Of a DNA stretch of 64,000 bases, positions 26,768-35,109 are shown piece by piece. The translations under genes were made by a program, and so were the position numbers. Position 1 is the first letter of the stretch; every line of letters starts with the position of its first letter. The notes under the pieces were generated by a model that was given only the letters and a program-made list of their open reading frames with translations, was not told where the DNA came from and did no database searches. Source of the DNA: Dehalococcoidia bacterium (GTDB taxonomy: Bacteria > Chloroflexota > Dehalococcoidia > UBA2979). The stretch spans positions 1 through 64,000 of the forward strand of contig JALOAL010000011.1 in the NCBI GenBank assembly GCA_023228825.1, given 5' to 3'.

Positions 26768-27520
26768 GTGAAGTTCGAGGACGTGAAGAAGATCGGCGTG
26801 CTGGGCGGCGGCGTCATGGGGGGCGGCATCGCCCAGGTGCTCGCCATCGCCGGCTACGACGTGGTCGTCCGGGACCTGACCGACGAGATCAACGAGCAGA
26901 CGCGCGACGCTGTCTTCGAAAGCAAGTGGGGCATGAAGCGCGCCGTGGAAGTCGGCAAACTCGAGTTCGACAAGTGCTACGAGGCCATGCAGCGCGTCTC
27001 CTTCACCACCGACCTGAACGACCTGGCGGACGCGGACATGGTCATCGAGGCGGTCCCGGAGAAGTTGGAACTGAAGCAGCAGGTCTTCGCGGAACTGGAC
27101 GAGGTGGTGAAGCCGGAGGCGATCTTCGTCAGCAACACCTCCGGCTTCGTCATCGAGGAGATCGCGCAGGACGTGCTGGAGTCGCGCAAGCAACTGTTCG
27201 GCGGCATGCACTTCTTCAACCCGGTGCCGGTGATGAAGGCCTGCGAGGTCATCTACACCCCGCACACCTCCCAGGACACCATCGACGCCGTCCGAGGCGT
27301 GGCGGAGAAGGCCGGCAAAGCCGTCTCCATGGTGAAGGACATGCCCGGGACGTATGGCTTCATCGTGAACCGCATCTACGCCGCCGCCCGCCGCGAGGCT
27401 GACAAGTTGGTCGAGGACGGCATCGCCACCCAGGAAGACATCGACAAGGCGATGATCACCGGCCGCAATTGGCCCGTCGGCTTCTACGCCGGCCGCGGGG
27501 GCATCGGCAAGCAGTGGTAG
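26768..27520 (+). CDS. 3-hydroxyacyl-CoA dehydrogenase, short form
   Basis: 250 residues from a GTG with GGAGG 4 nt upstream; the open frame reaches back to 26705 but lacks a site there. The NAD-binding motif is IGVLGGGVMGGGIAQV, followed by DLNDLADADMVIEAVPE, ISNTSGF-like FVSNTSGFVIEEI, and GGMHFFNPVPVMKACEV with the catalytic His. The C-terminal helical domain starts normally (GTYGFIVNRIYAAARREADK, then DIDKAM) but stops at NWPVGFYAGRGGIGKQW, about 40 residues before the usual end. The enzyme oxidises 3-hydroxyacyl-CoA in beta-oxidation. The short end may be normal for a subfamily. Confidence 0.85.
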   Translation: MKFEDVKKIGVLGGGVMGGGIAQVLAIAGYDVVVRDLTDEINEQTRDAVFESKWGMKRAVEVGKLEFDKCYEAMQRVSFTTDLNDLADADMVIEAVPEKLELKQQVFAELDEVVKPEAIFVSNTSGFVIEEIAQDVLESRKQLFGGMHFFNPVPVMKACEVIYTPHTSQDTIDAVRGVAEKAGKAVSMVKDMPGTYGFIVNRIYAAARREADKLVEDGIATQEDIDKAMITGRNWPVGFYAGRGGIGKQW

Positions 27521-27555
27521 CCGGCCCGCGGTAGCGCTCCGCACAGCGCACCTCC

Positions 27556-27582
27556 AGGACCCTGGCCACGCCGGGGTCCTTT
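27556..27582 (+). terminator. Terminator after 3-hydroxyacyl-CoA dehydrogenase
   Basis: AGGACCC and GGGTCCT (7 bp) enclose an 11-nt loop that holds a smaller GGC/GCC pair, followed by TTT. It lies between convergent genes. Confidence 0.5.
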
Positions 27583-27612
27583 CGCGTCACGCGGATGATC
27601 GAGGCGTGGGCG

Positions 27613-28074
27613 TCAGCGGACGCGGCACTCGCTCAGGCCAGTCAGCCGCGAGATGCGCCCCCGGTTCCGCGCGACGAGGCCGTACGCCGCGTCGCGCACG
27701 TACCTCAGGCCGGGCAGGTCGAGCACCGCGAACAGGCGCCCGCCCGGCAGCAGGCGCAGCACGCGGGTCACGCTCGCGCCGCCATGGAACTGCCGCCCGC
27801 TGGCGTCGGTGTAATGGGCGCTGGCCCAGTAGCGCCCCTCGCTCACGCCCACGGCTTCTGGCGCCACGGCCTGCATCGCTACGAGGCGTAGCGGCTGGCG
27901 CGAGTGCCGCTGCACGAACAGCACGAGTTTCGCGCAGATGCCGCAGTCCGCGTCGAAGAAGAGGCGGCGCTCCGCCTCGTCTGCTGCTACGACGTCATAC
28001 CGCCGAGGCCGACGAGCGCGCGGCCGTGCTCGATCTCGCCCATGTGCCGCAGGCCGTGCTGGTAGACGAAGCAC
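27613..28074 (-). CDS. DCC-family thiol-disulfide oxidoreductase-like protein
   Basis: The recognisable part starts around residue 38 of the frame: RRLFFDADCGICAKLVLFVQ with the DxDCxxC motif of the DUF393/DCC family, then LVAMQAVAPEAVGV, GGASVTRVLRLLPGG and a C-terminal helix. The family is thioredoxin-like and thought to handle disulfides. The only start codon upstream of the motif is the GTG at 28074, which makes an 87-bp overlap with the DinB-like gene and 35 odd residues; no ATG, GTG or TTG lies closer. The true start is therefore uncertain. Last gene of a four-gene minus-strand group. Confidence 0.65.
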   Translation of the reverse strand: MLRLPARPAAHGRDRARPRARRPRRYDVVAADEAERRLFFDADCGICAKLVLFVQRHSRQPLRLVAMQAVAPEAVGVSEGRYWASAHYTDASGRQFHGGASVTRVLRLLPGGRLFAVLDLPGLRYVRDAAYGLVARNRGRISRLTGLSECRVR

Positions 28075-28559
28075 TCCACCACCTCGAGTTTGCGAACCGG
28101 CCCGTCACCGACGACGAGCGCGCAGTAGATGTTGCGCATGTTCCCCGGCAGGCGCGGGATGACCACCGTCTCCAGCGTAGCCCGGTCGGTCGAGGCCAAT
28201 GCGCGCGTGGTGCGCTCGATCACCTTCGCCTGGTACTCGCGGTAGGCGTCCCAGTCCTGGACGCGTAGTTGCTCCATCTCCTCCACGGTCTCCTCGCGGC
28301 CCTGCTTGTCAATGTTCACACCCACGCGTTGGGCCCAGCCCTCGGCGTCCCAGACGCCCTCTTCGCCCAGGAACTGGCGGGAGATCGAGGTGTCCTGGAT
28401 CTTCATGAAATGGAGGAAGGAGAAGCCCAGCGGCAGCACGCCGGTGCGCTCGTGGTGGTTCACCTGCTCGACCGTCAGGTCCTCCGCGGCCCACCCGTAG
28501 AGCGTGTTCATCGCTCGTACTCGGTTGCTCAGCGACTCCACCCAGATGTCGTCCGACAC
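27987..28559 (-). CDS. DinB-like four-helix metalloprotein
   Basis: 190 residues from a GTG at 28559; a Met follows at residue 18. The pattern of histidines fits DinB/DUF664-like bundles: VNHHERTGVLPLGFSFLHFM near residue 35 and VYQHGLRHMGEIEHGRALVG near the end, which place metal-ligand type His residues on facing helices. Such proteins are often thiol transferases or detoxification enzymes, but most are uncharacterised. It lies 35 bp after a DUF1932-type dehydrogenase and overlaps the DCC protein, hinting at a shared thiol or redox theme. Not a strong family call. Confidence 0.6.
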   Translation of the reverse strand: MSDDIWVESLSNRVRAMNTLYGWAAEDLTVEQVNHHERTGVLPLGFSFLHFMKIQDTSISRQFLGEEGVWDAEGWAQRVGVNIDKQGREETVEEMEQLRVQDWDAYREYQAKVIERTTRALASTDRATLETVVIPRLPGNMRNIYCALVVGDGPVRKLEVVECFVYQHGLRHMGEIEHGRALVGLGGMTS

Positions 28560-28594
28560 GTGCCCCGCCCCTCGTGGTCCATGCGTCTCTGCGG

Positions 28595-29449
28595 CTATGC
28601 GTCCGGCTGTCCCGCCAGCAGGTGCCGTGCGAGGTCGGCCCCGCCCGGCGCCTGTGGGTCGTCCTTGAACTGCTCCAGGCGTCGGTAGACCTCGGCCGCG
28701 GCCAGGTGGAAGCCGTCCGGGAGCGCCGCCGCCTGGAACGAGGCGGCGATCTCCTCCATCTCCCCCGCCCAGCGCCAGGCCTTCGCCGCCGCGCCACCCA
28801 GGCCTTCCGCGCGCTTCAGCAGCGCTGGGTCCCACTGCGCCTGCAGCGGCTCCAGCACGCCCTCGTGAACCGCCAGCGCCATGACGCTGGCCAGGAGCGC
28901 ACTCGTGCCCTTCGTCCACGCCGCGTACGCCATCTTGAGCGCGCTCGCGGCCCCCACCGGCCCGTCCAGCACCTCCACGCGCAGCGGCCCATCGCCGAAC
29001 ACGTGGGTCACCCGGGCGGCCTCCGGGCCCGAGAGGAAGAGACGCGTGCCGGCCTGGGCGTCCACCGGCGGCCCGCCGATGATGCCGCCGTCCACGAACA
29101 TCGCCCCCACGCTCTCCACGATCTTGCCTACGCGCCTCGTGGTCTCCGGGCTCACCGCGTTCGCGTCCACGTACACGCCCTGGTAGCCCATGTTGCGCAC
29201 GTCCTCCGCGACCTCCAGGGCGGCGTGGGGCGGGCAGATACTGATGATGATGTCGGACTGGTTCACCACCCCGTTCAGCCAGTGGACGTCCTCCAGGCCG
29301 AGGTGTTCCGCGCGCTCCACCGTGGCCTGCGAGCGGTCCTCGGACGTCCAGAGCACCTGGTGTCCTGCCTCCACGATGACGCCAGCCACGGCGGCGCCCA
29401 TGGCCCCCGGATGCAGCACGCCCACGGTGGTCCGCCCCTGCTCGTCCAT
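28595..29449 (-). CDS. NAD(P)-dependent oxidoreductase, 6PGDH-like with DUF1932
   Basis: 284 residues. The N-terminal Rossmann domain begins TTVGVLHPGAMGAAVAGVIV and contains DIIISICPPHAALEVAEDV and a substrate-type motif DANAVSPETTRRV. The mid region FVDGGIIGGPP corresponds to the 6-phosphogluconate/beta-hydroxyacid dehydrogenase catalytic strand. A helical C-terminal domain with LKMAYAAWTKGTSALLASVM (catalytic Lys position) matches DUF1932. Likely a beta-hydroxyacid or imine reductase-type enzyme. AAGGAG precedes the ATG. It sits between TerC and the DinB-like gene. Confidence 0.8.
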   Translation of the reverse strand: MDEQGRTTVGVLHPGAMGAAVAGVIVEAGHQVLWTSEDRSQATVERAEHLGLEDVHWLNGVVNQSDIIISICPPHAALEVAEDVRNMGYQGVYVDANAVSPETTRRVGKIVESVGAMFVDGGIIGGPPVDAQAGTRLFLSGPEAARVTHVFGDGPLRVEVLDGPVGAASALKMAYAAWTKGTSALLASVMALAVHEGVLEPLQAQWDPALLKRAEGLGGAAAKAWRWAGEMEEIAASFQAAALPDGFHLAAAEVYRRLEQFKDDPQAPGGADLARHLLAGQPDA

Positions 29450-29517
29450 GTTTCTCCTTCGTCGCGCGGTCCGTCTTGCGGGCCGCCCGGGCGGCCCGCT
29501 GCCAGTCTAGGCCGCGC

Positions 29518-30315
29518 TCAACTGCTGGCGCCCGCCTCGGAGGACGGCAGGCGCGCCGTCCCGGTTGGCGACTGCGCCTTCACGAACGTGGGGCGCAGGT
29601 CCACCGGCGGCACTTCCTGCCTGCGCACCCGCGTGTTGAGGACCTCCAGGAAGAGGCTGAAGCCCATGGCGAAGTAGATGTAGCCCTTCGGGATATGGAG
29701 GTCCCAGCCCTCCGCGATCAGCGACGTGCCGATCAGCAGCAGGAAACTCAGCGCCAGCACCTTCACCGTGGGCCGCCGGTTCACGAAGTTGCTGATGGTC
29801 TCCGCGCTGACCAGCATCACCCCCACCGCGATCACCACCGCCGCCACCATCACCTCGATGTCCTCGGCCATGCCGGCGGCCGTGATCACGGAGTCCAGGC
29901 TGAACACCATGTCCAGCATGATGATCTGCATGATGATGGCGGTGAAACTGGCCGCGCCCTTCACGGCCGCGCGCGGTTCGTCGCCCTCCAACCGCTCGTG
30001 GATCTCAAGCGTCGCCTTCGCCACGAGGAACAGGCCGCCCAGGAGCAGGATCAGGTCGCGGCCGGAGAAGTCCTTGTCCAGCACCTCGAACAGCGGGTCC
30101 GTGAGGCCGATCACCCACGAGAGGGAGAAGAGCAGCGCGATCCTCGTAAACATGGCCAGCCCCAGGCCCACCGTGCGGGCGCGCCCCTGCTGCTCCTCCG
30201 GCAGTTTCCCCGCGAGGATCGAGATGAACACGACGTTGTCGATGCCCAGCACGATCTCCAGCGAGGTCAGCGTGAGCAGTGCGATCCAGGCTTCCGGGTT
30301 GCTCAGCAGATCCAT
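29518..30315 (-). CDS. TerC-family integral membrane protein
   Basis: 265 residues with about seven membrane helices. Conserved acidic residues within helices are visible in LEIVLGIDNVVFISIL near the N-terminus and MLDMVFSLDSVITAAG in the middle, the hallmark of TerC. Family members are linked to metal (manganese) export in some bacteria and to tellurite resistance in others. The C-terminal tail after EVLNTRVRRQEV is soluble and Pro/Ser-rich. GAGGTGATCCC precedes the ATG. First gene of the minus-strand group running to 27613. Confidence 0.87.
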   Translation of the reverse strand: MDLLSNPEAWIALLTLTSLEIVLGIDNVVFISILAGKLPEEQQGRARTVGLGLAMFTRIALLFSLSWVIGLTDPLFEVLDKDFSGRDLILLLGGLFLVAKATLEIHERLEGDEPRAAVKGAASFTAIIMQIIMLDMVFSLDSVITAAGMAEDIEVMVAAVVIAVGVMLVSAETISNFVNRRPTVKVLALSFLLLIGTSLIAEGWDLHIPKGYIYFAMGFSLFLEVLNTRVRRQEVPPVDLRPTFVKAQSPTGTARLPSSEAGASS

Positions 30316-30437
30316 GGGATCACCTCGTGCAGTCGCCCACCGTTATCGTCGACCAGGAGTTGGCCTCGGCGAGATTACTGCGCCGCGGGTACCATCAGCG
30401 CACATCACCCCACCACCCCCGCATCGCAGGAGGATCG

Positions 30438-30740
30438 ATGATCACCGTGCTCGCCAAGTTGACCGCCCAGCCCGGCAAGGAAGCCGAGATGCAGGCCGCC
30501 CTCGAAAAGATGGTCGCGGACGTGAGCGCCCAGGAGCCGGGCGTGGCCACCTACCGCCTCCACACCGTGGAGGGCGAACCGACGGTCTTCTACTTCTACG
30601 AGCAGTACGCCGACGACGCGGCCTTCGCGGCCCACAACACCACGGACCACATGAAGGCCCTCGGCACCGCCATGCGCGAGATCGCCGCCAGCCGCCCCGA
30701 GATCACGCGGCTGAACGTGGTCGCGGACGTGAGCCGTTAG
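30438..30740 (+). CDS. Antibiotic biosynthesis monooxygenase-fold (ABM) protein
   Basis: 100 residues, one ferredoxin-like alpha/beta ABM domain: MITVLAKLTAQPGKEAEMQ, then CAL-like EPGVATYRLHT and FYFYEQYADDAAFAAHNTTD with the usual His, and a last strand LNVVADVSR. These small dimers act as quinol monooxygenases, heme degraders or have unknown roles; no cofactor site is certain. Its message has AGGAGG before the ATG and a TACCAT box about 50 nt upstream. It is the last high-G+C gene before the TcmP insertion. Confidence 0.8.
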   Translation: MITVLAKLTAQPGKEAEMQAALEKMVADVSAQEPGVATYRLHTVEGEPTVFYFYEQYADDAAFAAHNTTDHMKALGTAMREIAASRPEITRLNVVADVSR

Positions 30741-30806
30741 GGGGCAGCAGTCGTACGTGGGAACGAGGGCCCGTGGGGCACTCCCTGCAACGACGTAAGC
30801 CGAACG

Positions 30807-31904
30807 CTATCTTGGCGGGAAGGTCAGGCGGACACGCGGTGCGAGAGAGTCGCGTCGTCGGTCACTGACCGTCGGCGTGACCTTGATCGCTCCAGAGGCT
30901 TCAAGCTCGAGGAGCACGCGGCGGTAGTTCTTCATAACGAACGGCCGGCCAATGTTGTGCAGGTCGAACAGTTGTTGGAACGTCAGCGTCCTTTCCGCGA
31001 ACTCATCAAGGAGCGCGGAGCCTAAGCTGGCAAGAGGCCGCTCGGCTTCGAAGGCTATCTGCCTTCCGTCCACTCGAGGCGCGTACTCAAACTGTGGAAC
31101 TTCGTCCACATCCACGATTCCTCGGCTAGCCATGATGTCCTTCATGATCGTGTAGCCACGTCGGTGTTTCGTGACGAAACATATGTAGTGAAGTGTGTTC
31201 CCAGTACCTCGCTTGACTCTGAACGGGATGAGGTAGGGTGCCCCAAACTCAAGCATCAGATCCCCGAAAGCCGCGAGCACGCGACGCTCGCGCTCGCGAG
31301 GCTGAAGCCCGGCAACACTCAGCTGAAGGTCTCGGGCGCGTGTCTCGCCGAAGAGATCAACGACCAGGCTATCCACCGCCGGATTCGCGACGGCTGCATT
31401 AATTCGACTGTAGTTAAAGAAGACGATCACTTCTGAGCCCCAGCCGGTAATCGCGGCTCGGAGCAGGCTCGCGGTGACCCCCTTGTACCCCCATGGATCG
31501 ATGAAGCTCAGTGTCGGAACCCGCTTGTGGCGAGTCTGAAACAAAGAGACTAGGTCAGGGCCAACCGGCTGACTCGTGACGAGGGGGCGTTCAGCAAAGG
31601 CCGCTACCCCGTCGCTTGCCGCGAGTTCCCTCTCCAGACTCCGTGCGTGTTCTGGGTTCTGATCGTTAAAGGTGCCTACGAACTTCGGTCGGATTGTTCC
31701 GATGTCCGCGGCGGCCTGCACAACAAGAAGCGGTGTCGACGGGGTTCCGTCCTCGTACCGTCCGGGCCCCGCGAAGAAGTCGAAGTAGCCGACCCGAGGG
31801 GACTCAGAAGCAACAACACGGGCCCATGCTGGGAAGTACGCCCTTACCAAATCGGCCTTTAACCGAGAGCTGTCACTCGGCGCTTCGAAGAAGTCGTTCG
31901 TCAC
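30807..31904 (-). CDS. tcmP: Three-Cys-motif partner protein TcmP
   Basis: 365 residues from a GTG; the start overlaps the end of the three-Cys gene by 32 bp. Residues 42-50 are DFFAGPGRY, next to [13 protein letters not shown]; residues 134-142 are [20 protein letters not shown] follows. These match TcmP, a family known only from its pairing with the three-Cys protein. By eye the two motifs resemble motif I (DxFAGxG) and motif IV (DPPxG) of SAM-dependent nucleic-acid methyltransferases, which is inference. The C-terminal 60 residues look like a winged helix ([11 protein letters not shown], then [16 protein letters not shown]) and could bind nucleic acid. Clearly lower G+C than its surroundings. 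Confidence 0.83.
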   Translation of the reverse strand: MTNDFFEAPSDSSRLKADLVRAYFPAWARVVASESPRVGYFDFFAGPGRYEDGTPSTPLLVVQAAADIGTIRPKFVGTFNDQNPEHARSLERELAASDGVAAFAERPLVTSQPVGPDLVSLFQTRHKRVPTLSFIDPWGYKGVTASLLRAAITGWGSEVIVFFNYSRINAAVANPAVDSLVVDLFGETRARDLQLSVAGLQPRERERRVLAAFGDLMLEFGAPYLIPFRVKRGTGNTLHYICFVTKHRRGYTIMKDIMASRGIVDVDEVPQFEYAPRVDGRQIAFEAERPLASLGSALLDEFAERTLTFQQLFDLHNIGRPFVMKNYRRVLLELEASGAIKVTPTVSDRRRDSLAPRVRLTFPPR

Positions 31905-32640
31905 CTCGAGCCGCCCTCACCGGGAGCTCATCCCAGGTTCGACCATCGAGCTCCCTGCCATTCGCACTTTTTGCACGGCGGATACCTGCCTCATCATGCG
32001 CCCCCCATTGCTTGAAGAAGAAGGGGATGTCGGCATCCACGCATTGATCCCGAATTGTACGAGCCCACTCAAGCCGCATCGGCCGCGCACCTCGACCACT
32101 CTCGCCGCCCACAATAACCCAGTCAATACAGGAGAGATCGAGTGTGAGCGAGCCTAGCAATGGTTCGCAGGAGAGGAACTTGACGGCAGCTGGGGTTCTT
32201 CGGAGTGCGTCGATGCGTGACACCCATCGCTGGTTCTCGACTGAAACGCCCATCCAGACGTTCTCGGGCCATGGCAATGCCGAGGCTATCTCGGCCAATC
32301 TATCTGCACGCTTCGTGAGGACCTGAAAAGTATGCCAACGTGCGGCCTGCATCGTCTCGAAGACTGACTGGATGAACGAGAGAGACACATCTTCGTGGAA
32401 CAGATCGCTCATGCTGTTCACGAAGATTAGCCGAGGTCGCTTCCACTCCAACGGCTGGTCAACTCGTTCGGGACGAAGCGTCAGATCAAAACCGACCTCG
32501 TATGGATGGCCCGGAACACCTCGGAATCGTTCAGCGAACGTCTTCGCGTAGCAGTGAGCGCATCCTGGCGAAACCTGGGTGCACCCAGTGACTGGGTTCC
32601 AGGTCGCCTCGGTCCACTCAATGGAAGATCGGTCACTCAT
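31873..32640 (-). CDS. Three-Cys-motif protein (phage Gp37/Gp68-like, DUF5131)
   Basis: 255 residues. The N-terminus is highly conserved: [14 protein letters not shown] then [13 protein letters not shown], giving Cys20, Cys27 and Cys30 (C-x6-C-x2-C). A radical-SAM-like barrel follows with [56 protein letters not shown] and [15 protein letters not shown]. The family is widespread on phages and mobile elements; it is placed near radical SAM enzymes, with no proven reaction. The three cysteines would bind the cluster. GGGAGG lies about 12 nt before the ATG. TcmP overlaps its 3' end, so the two are one operon. Confidence 0.85.
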   Translation of the reverse strand: MSDRSSIEWTEATWNPVTGCTQVSPGCAHCYAKTFAERFRGVPGHPYEVGFDLTLRPERVDQPLEWKRPRLIFVNSMSDLFHEDVSLSFIQSVFETMQAARWHTFQVLTKRADRLAEIASALPWPENVWMGVSVENQRWVSRIDALRRTPAAVKFLSCEPLLGSLTLDLSCIDWVIVGGESGRGARPMRLEWARTIRDQCVDADIPFFFKQWGAHDEAGIRRAKSANGRELDGRTWDELPVRAARGDERLLRSAE

Positions 32641-32735
32641 AAATCGCCGCCTCCCAGGATTCTCGTCTTTGAGAACGAATGTTCGCTTGCTGTGGATAGC
32701 CAGTCAAGGGGGACTTTACTCCCCATCACAACAAA

Positions 32736-32765
32736 CACCGCCCCGGTCTCGCGACCGGGGCGGTG
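32736..32765 (-). terminator. Terminator of acyl-CoA dehydrogenase gene
   Basis: A 13-bp perfect stem (CACCGCCCCGGTC and complement) with a TCGC loop; on the minus strand it is followed by TTTGTT. It also separates the island from the high-G+C gene. Confidence 0.72.
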
Positions 32766-32805
32766 CTGCTATCGACACCTCGAGGGCGCCCGGGGGCGGC
32801 GAGGG

Positions 32806-34005
32806 CTAGCCGCGGGGGAGGCCCAGGCCGCGGGTGGCGATGATGTTGCGCTGGATCTCCGACGTGCCGCCGGCGATGGTGCTGGAGACGGCGCCGAGGT
32901 AGGAGCCGGCGGCCTGGCCCTTCAGGGCTTCGTCGCGGTTGCGGTCCCACATCTGGCCGTACAGGCCGAACAGTTTCAGCGTGGTGGCGGCGATGCGCTG
33001 GTTCAGTTCCGTGGTGTACAACTTGGACATGGACGCCTCGTGGTTCGGAATCATGTTCCGGTCCTGCAGGCTCATGTTCAGGTACGAGAACAACTTGGCG
33101 ATGTCCGCCTCGATCCAGCGGTCCGCGAAGGCCAGGCGCCACGTACCGGACTTGGAGCGGGCGTTGCTGGTCTCCTGCTCCGGCAACTCCTGGGCGTCTT
33201 CCAGCAGCAGTCGCAGCCGGCGCTGCGTGCCCACGGCGTTGCCGATGCCGGAGCGCTCGAAGTCGGTGAGCGTCATACCCACGTACCAGCCCCGGTTCTC
33301 CTCGCCCAGGCGGTTCTTCACCGGGACGCGGACGTCCTCGAAGAACACTTCGTTGAAGGCGTGGCCGTCCGCCATGTTGATCAGCGGGCGCACGGAGACG
33401 CCGGGCGACTTCATGTCGAACATCAGGAGCGAGATGCCTCGATGCTTGGGGGCGTCCGGGTCCGTGCGGGCGAGCATGTAGATCCAGTCGGCCCGGTGTG
33501 CGCCGGAAGTCCAGATCTTCTGGCCGTTCACCACGTACTCGTCGCCGTCACGGATGGCGCGCGTCTGCAGCGAGGCGAGGTCGGAGCCGGCGCCCGGCTC
33601 GGACCAGCCCTGGGCCCAGTTGCGCTCGCCGTGCAGGATCTTGGTGAGGTGCTCCTGCTTCTGCTCGTCGGTGCCGTGCACCATGAGCGTGGGGCCGATC
33701 ATCATCACGCCGAAGCCGCCCACATTGCTCAGGCCGTTCTCTGCGAACTCCTCGTTGAGGATGAACTGCTCTTTCGCGGAGAGGCCGGCGCCGCCGTACT
33801 CCTTCGGCCAGTGCGGCGCGATCCAGCCCTTGGCCACGATCGCCTCGCGCCAGGCCTTCATGCGGTCCTCGACGCTCTCTGCGCCGGGCTCCTCGCCGCT
33901 CTCGCTCCAGCCGCCACCCTTCGGGAACTTGCTCCCGTGCTCTTTGATGAAGTCGCGCACTTCCGCGCGAAAGCCGGCCTCTGCTGGCCCGTCGGTCAAG
34001 TCCAT
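32806..34005 (-). CDS. Acyl-CoA dehydrogenase
   Basis: 399 residues. FAD and substrate motifs are in order: AEAGFRAEVRDFIKEH at the N-terminus, HWPKEYGGAGLSAKEQFIL, AQGWSEPGAGSDLASLQTRA (FAD contact), VVNGQKIWTSGAH, FFEDVRVPVKNRLGEENRGW and the C-terminal IAGGTSEIQRNIIATRGLGL. It oxidises an acyl-CoA to the 2-enoyl-CoA, passing electrons to ETF. AGGGGGACC precedes the ATG. It is a paralogue of the enzyme at 52238, ending with almost the same residues. Chain length or substrate cannot be read; the catalytic Glu is not certain by eye. Confidence 0.9.
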   Translation of the reverse strand: MDLTDGPAEAGFRAEVRDFIKEHGSKFPKGGGWSESGEEPGAESVEDRMKAWREAIVAKGWIAPHWPKEYGGAGLSAKEQFILNEEFAENGLSNVGGFGVMMIGPTLMVHGTDEQKQEHLTKILHGERNWAQGWSEPGAGSDLASLQTRAIRDGDEYVVNGQKIWTSGAHRADWIYMLARTDPDAPKHRGISLLMFDMKSPGVSVRPLINMADGHAFNEVFFEDVRVPVKNRLGEENRGWYVGMTLTDFERSGIGNAVGTQRRLRLLLEDAQELPEQETSNARSKSGTWRLAFADRWIEADIAKLFSYLNMSLQDRNMIPNHEASMSKLYTTELNQRIAATTLKLFGLYGQMWDRNRDEALKGQAAGSYLGAVSSTIAGGTSEIQRNIIATRGLGLPRG

Positions 34006-34307
34006 TACGGTCCCCCTGTTTCGCTTGCGGCCCCAGACGTCCAGGGGTCCGCCTCAGGCTGCGACAGCGTCCCCTCCAGGACCGGCCTCTCGCGCGCGCA
34101 TGGTAACGGAGGCGCATACACCTTGCATGCCTACCGGCGGCCAACTCTGTGTCCGATTCGCTATCGACTCGCCGCCCCAACTCCGAGGCCGCTCGCGGGG
34201 CCGAACCCTGGCCGAGGTCGCCTCCGACGCCGCTCGCCACGTCACCACCTGCGCGGGATTCCGAGCGCCTGCGCGGGCGTTACGATGCGTACCGAACGGC
34301 GGCACCC
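34006..34307. other. Gap between divergent acyl-CoA dehydrogenase and hydrolase
   Basis: 302 bp with no convincing gene. A TACGAT box at 34281-34286 could be the -10 of the plus-strand hydrolase starting 22 nt later. I see no further structure. Confidence 0.4.
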
Positions 34308-35030
34308 ATGTCTGACCCCACCTTCGTCCTGCTGCACAGCCCTCTGCTGGGCCCCGCCTCGTGGGCTCCGGTGCGCGAGGAACTGGACCTGCTGGGCTTT
34401 CGCGCGGTGGCTCCCCGCATGGAGGAGCGCCTCGGATCGTCGGGCGGCGTGACGGCGTGGCGCGCCTATGCGGACGCCGCGGCTGAGGCGATCACGGACC
34501 TGGGCACGGACGAGGTGGTGCTGGTCCCGCACTCGGGCGCGGGGCCGCTGGTGGCGGCGGTGGCCGACATGTCCATCGCGCAGGTACGCGCCATCGTATT
34601 CGTGGACGCCGCCCTCCCCAACCACGGCTGGAGTCGCCTCGATGAGATGGCGGCGCACGATCCCGGGTTCGCCCGCGGCATCCGCGCGGACCTGGAGGGC
34701 GGCGCGCGGTTTCCGGCGTGGACGAGCGACGAACTCGCGCCCCTGGTGCCGGACAGCGACCGCCGCGAGGCGATGCTGGCCGAGGTGCAGCCTCGAGGCC
34801 TGGACTTCTTCACGGAGCCCATCCCCGCGCCCAACTGGCCGCCCTCCGGCGAGGACGGGAGCGCGGCACGCTGCGCGTACCTGCACCTGTCGTCGCCCTA
34901 CGTCCACGCCGCCCGCGAGGCGGAAGCCCTGGGCTGGCAGGTAGGGCGCATCGAGGCGGGGCACTTCCACGGCCTGGTCAACCCGGAAGTGATGGCGAGC
35001 GTCATCTCTCGCCTGGCCGAGGGCGCGTAG
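34308..35030 (+). CDS. Alpha/beta hydrolase
   Basis: 240 residues. It begins TFVLLHSPLLGPASWAPV with an HSP in place of the usual HG oxyanion motif; the nucleophile elbow is VLVPHSGAGPLVAAVAD (Ser in HSGAG); an acidic residue is in FVDAALPNHGW and a late His in IEAGHFHGLVNPE. The layout fits small hydrolases of the AB_hydrolase_6 type such as esterases. The frame is open upstream to 34149, but conserved sequence starts at the ATG at 34308. No partner genes give a substrate; it is divergent from the acyl-CoA dehydrogenase. Confidence 0.78.
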   Translation: MSDPTFVLLHSPLLGPASWAPVREELDLLGFRAVAPRMEERLGSSGGVTAWRAYADAAAEAITDLGTDEVVLVPHSGAGPLVAAVADMSIAQVRAIVFVDAALPNHGWSRLDEMAAHDPGFARGIRADLEGGARFPAWTSDELAPLVPDSDRREAMLAEVQPRGLDFFTEPIPAPNWPPSGEDGSAARCAYLHLSSPYVHAAREAEALGWQVGRIEAGHFHGLVNPEVMASVISRLAEGA

Positions 35031-35062
35031 CCTCCCGGTAGGACGCCCCTGTAGGACGCAGA

Positions 35063-35086
35063 GAGGGCGCCTGAGTCGGCGCCCTC
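35063..35086. terminator. Hairpin between convergent hydrolase genes
   Basis: GAGGGCGCC and its complement (9 bp) with a 6-nt loop, between genes ending at 35030 (+) and 35110 (-). No long T-run. Confidence 0.6.
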
Positions 35087-35109
35087 CCGGTCATGTCTGT
35101 AGCGCGCCG

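Larger units (their letters stand above)
30741..32735. other. Low-G+C insertion carrying the TcmP pair
   Basis: Composition drops here, for example to about 45% G+C over 31141-31200, against roughly 70% for most of the window. It contains only the TcmP and three-Cys-motif genes. I found no integrase, transposase, tRNA or flanking direct repeat, so the boundaries are set by composition and the neighbouring genes. Horizontal transfer is inferred. Confidence 0.5.

Noticed and set aside
30741..32735. Attachment sites or direct repeats around the TcmP insertion
   Set aside because: I compared both edges by eye and found no matching repeat, tRNA end or integrase, so I do not call a mobile element with defined ends.
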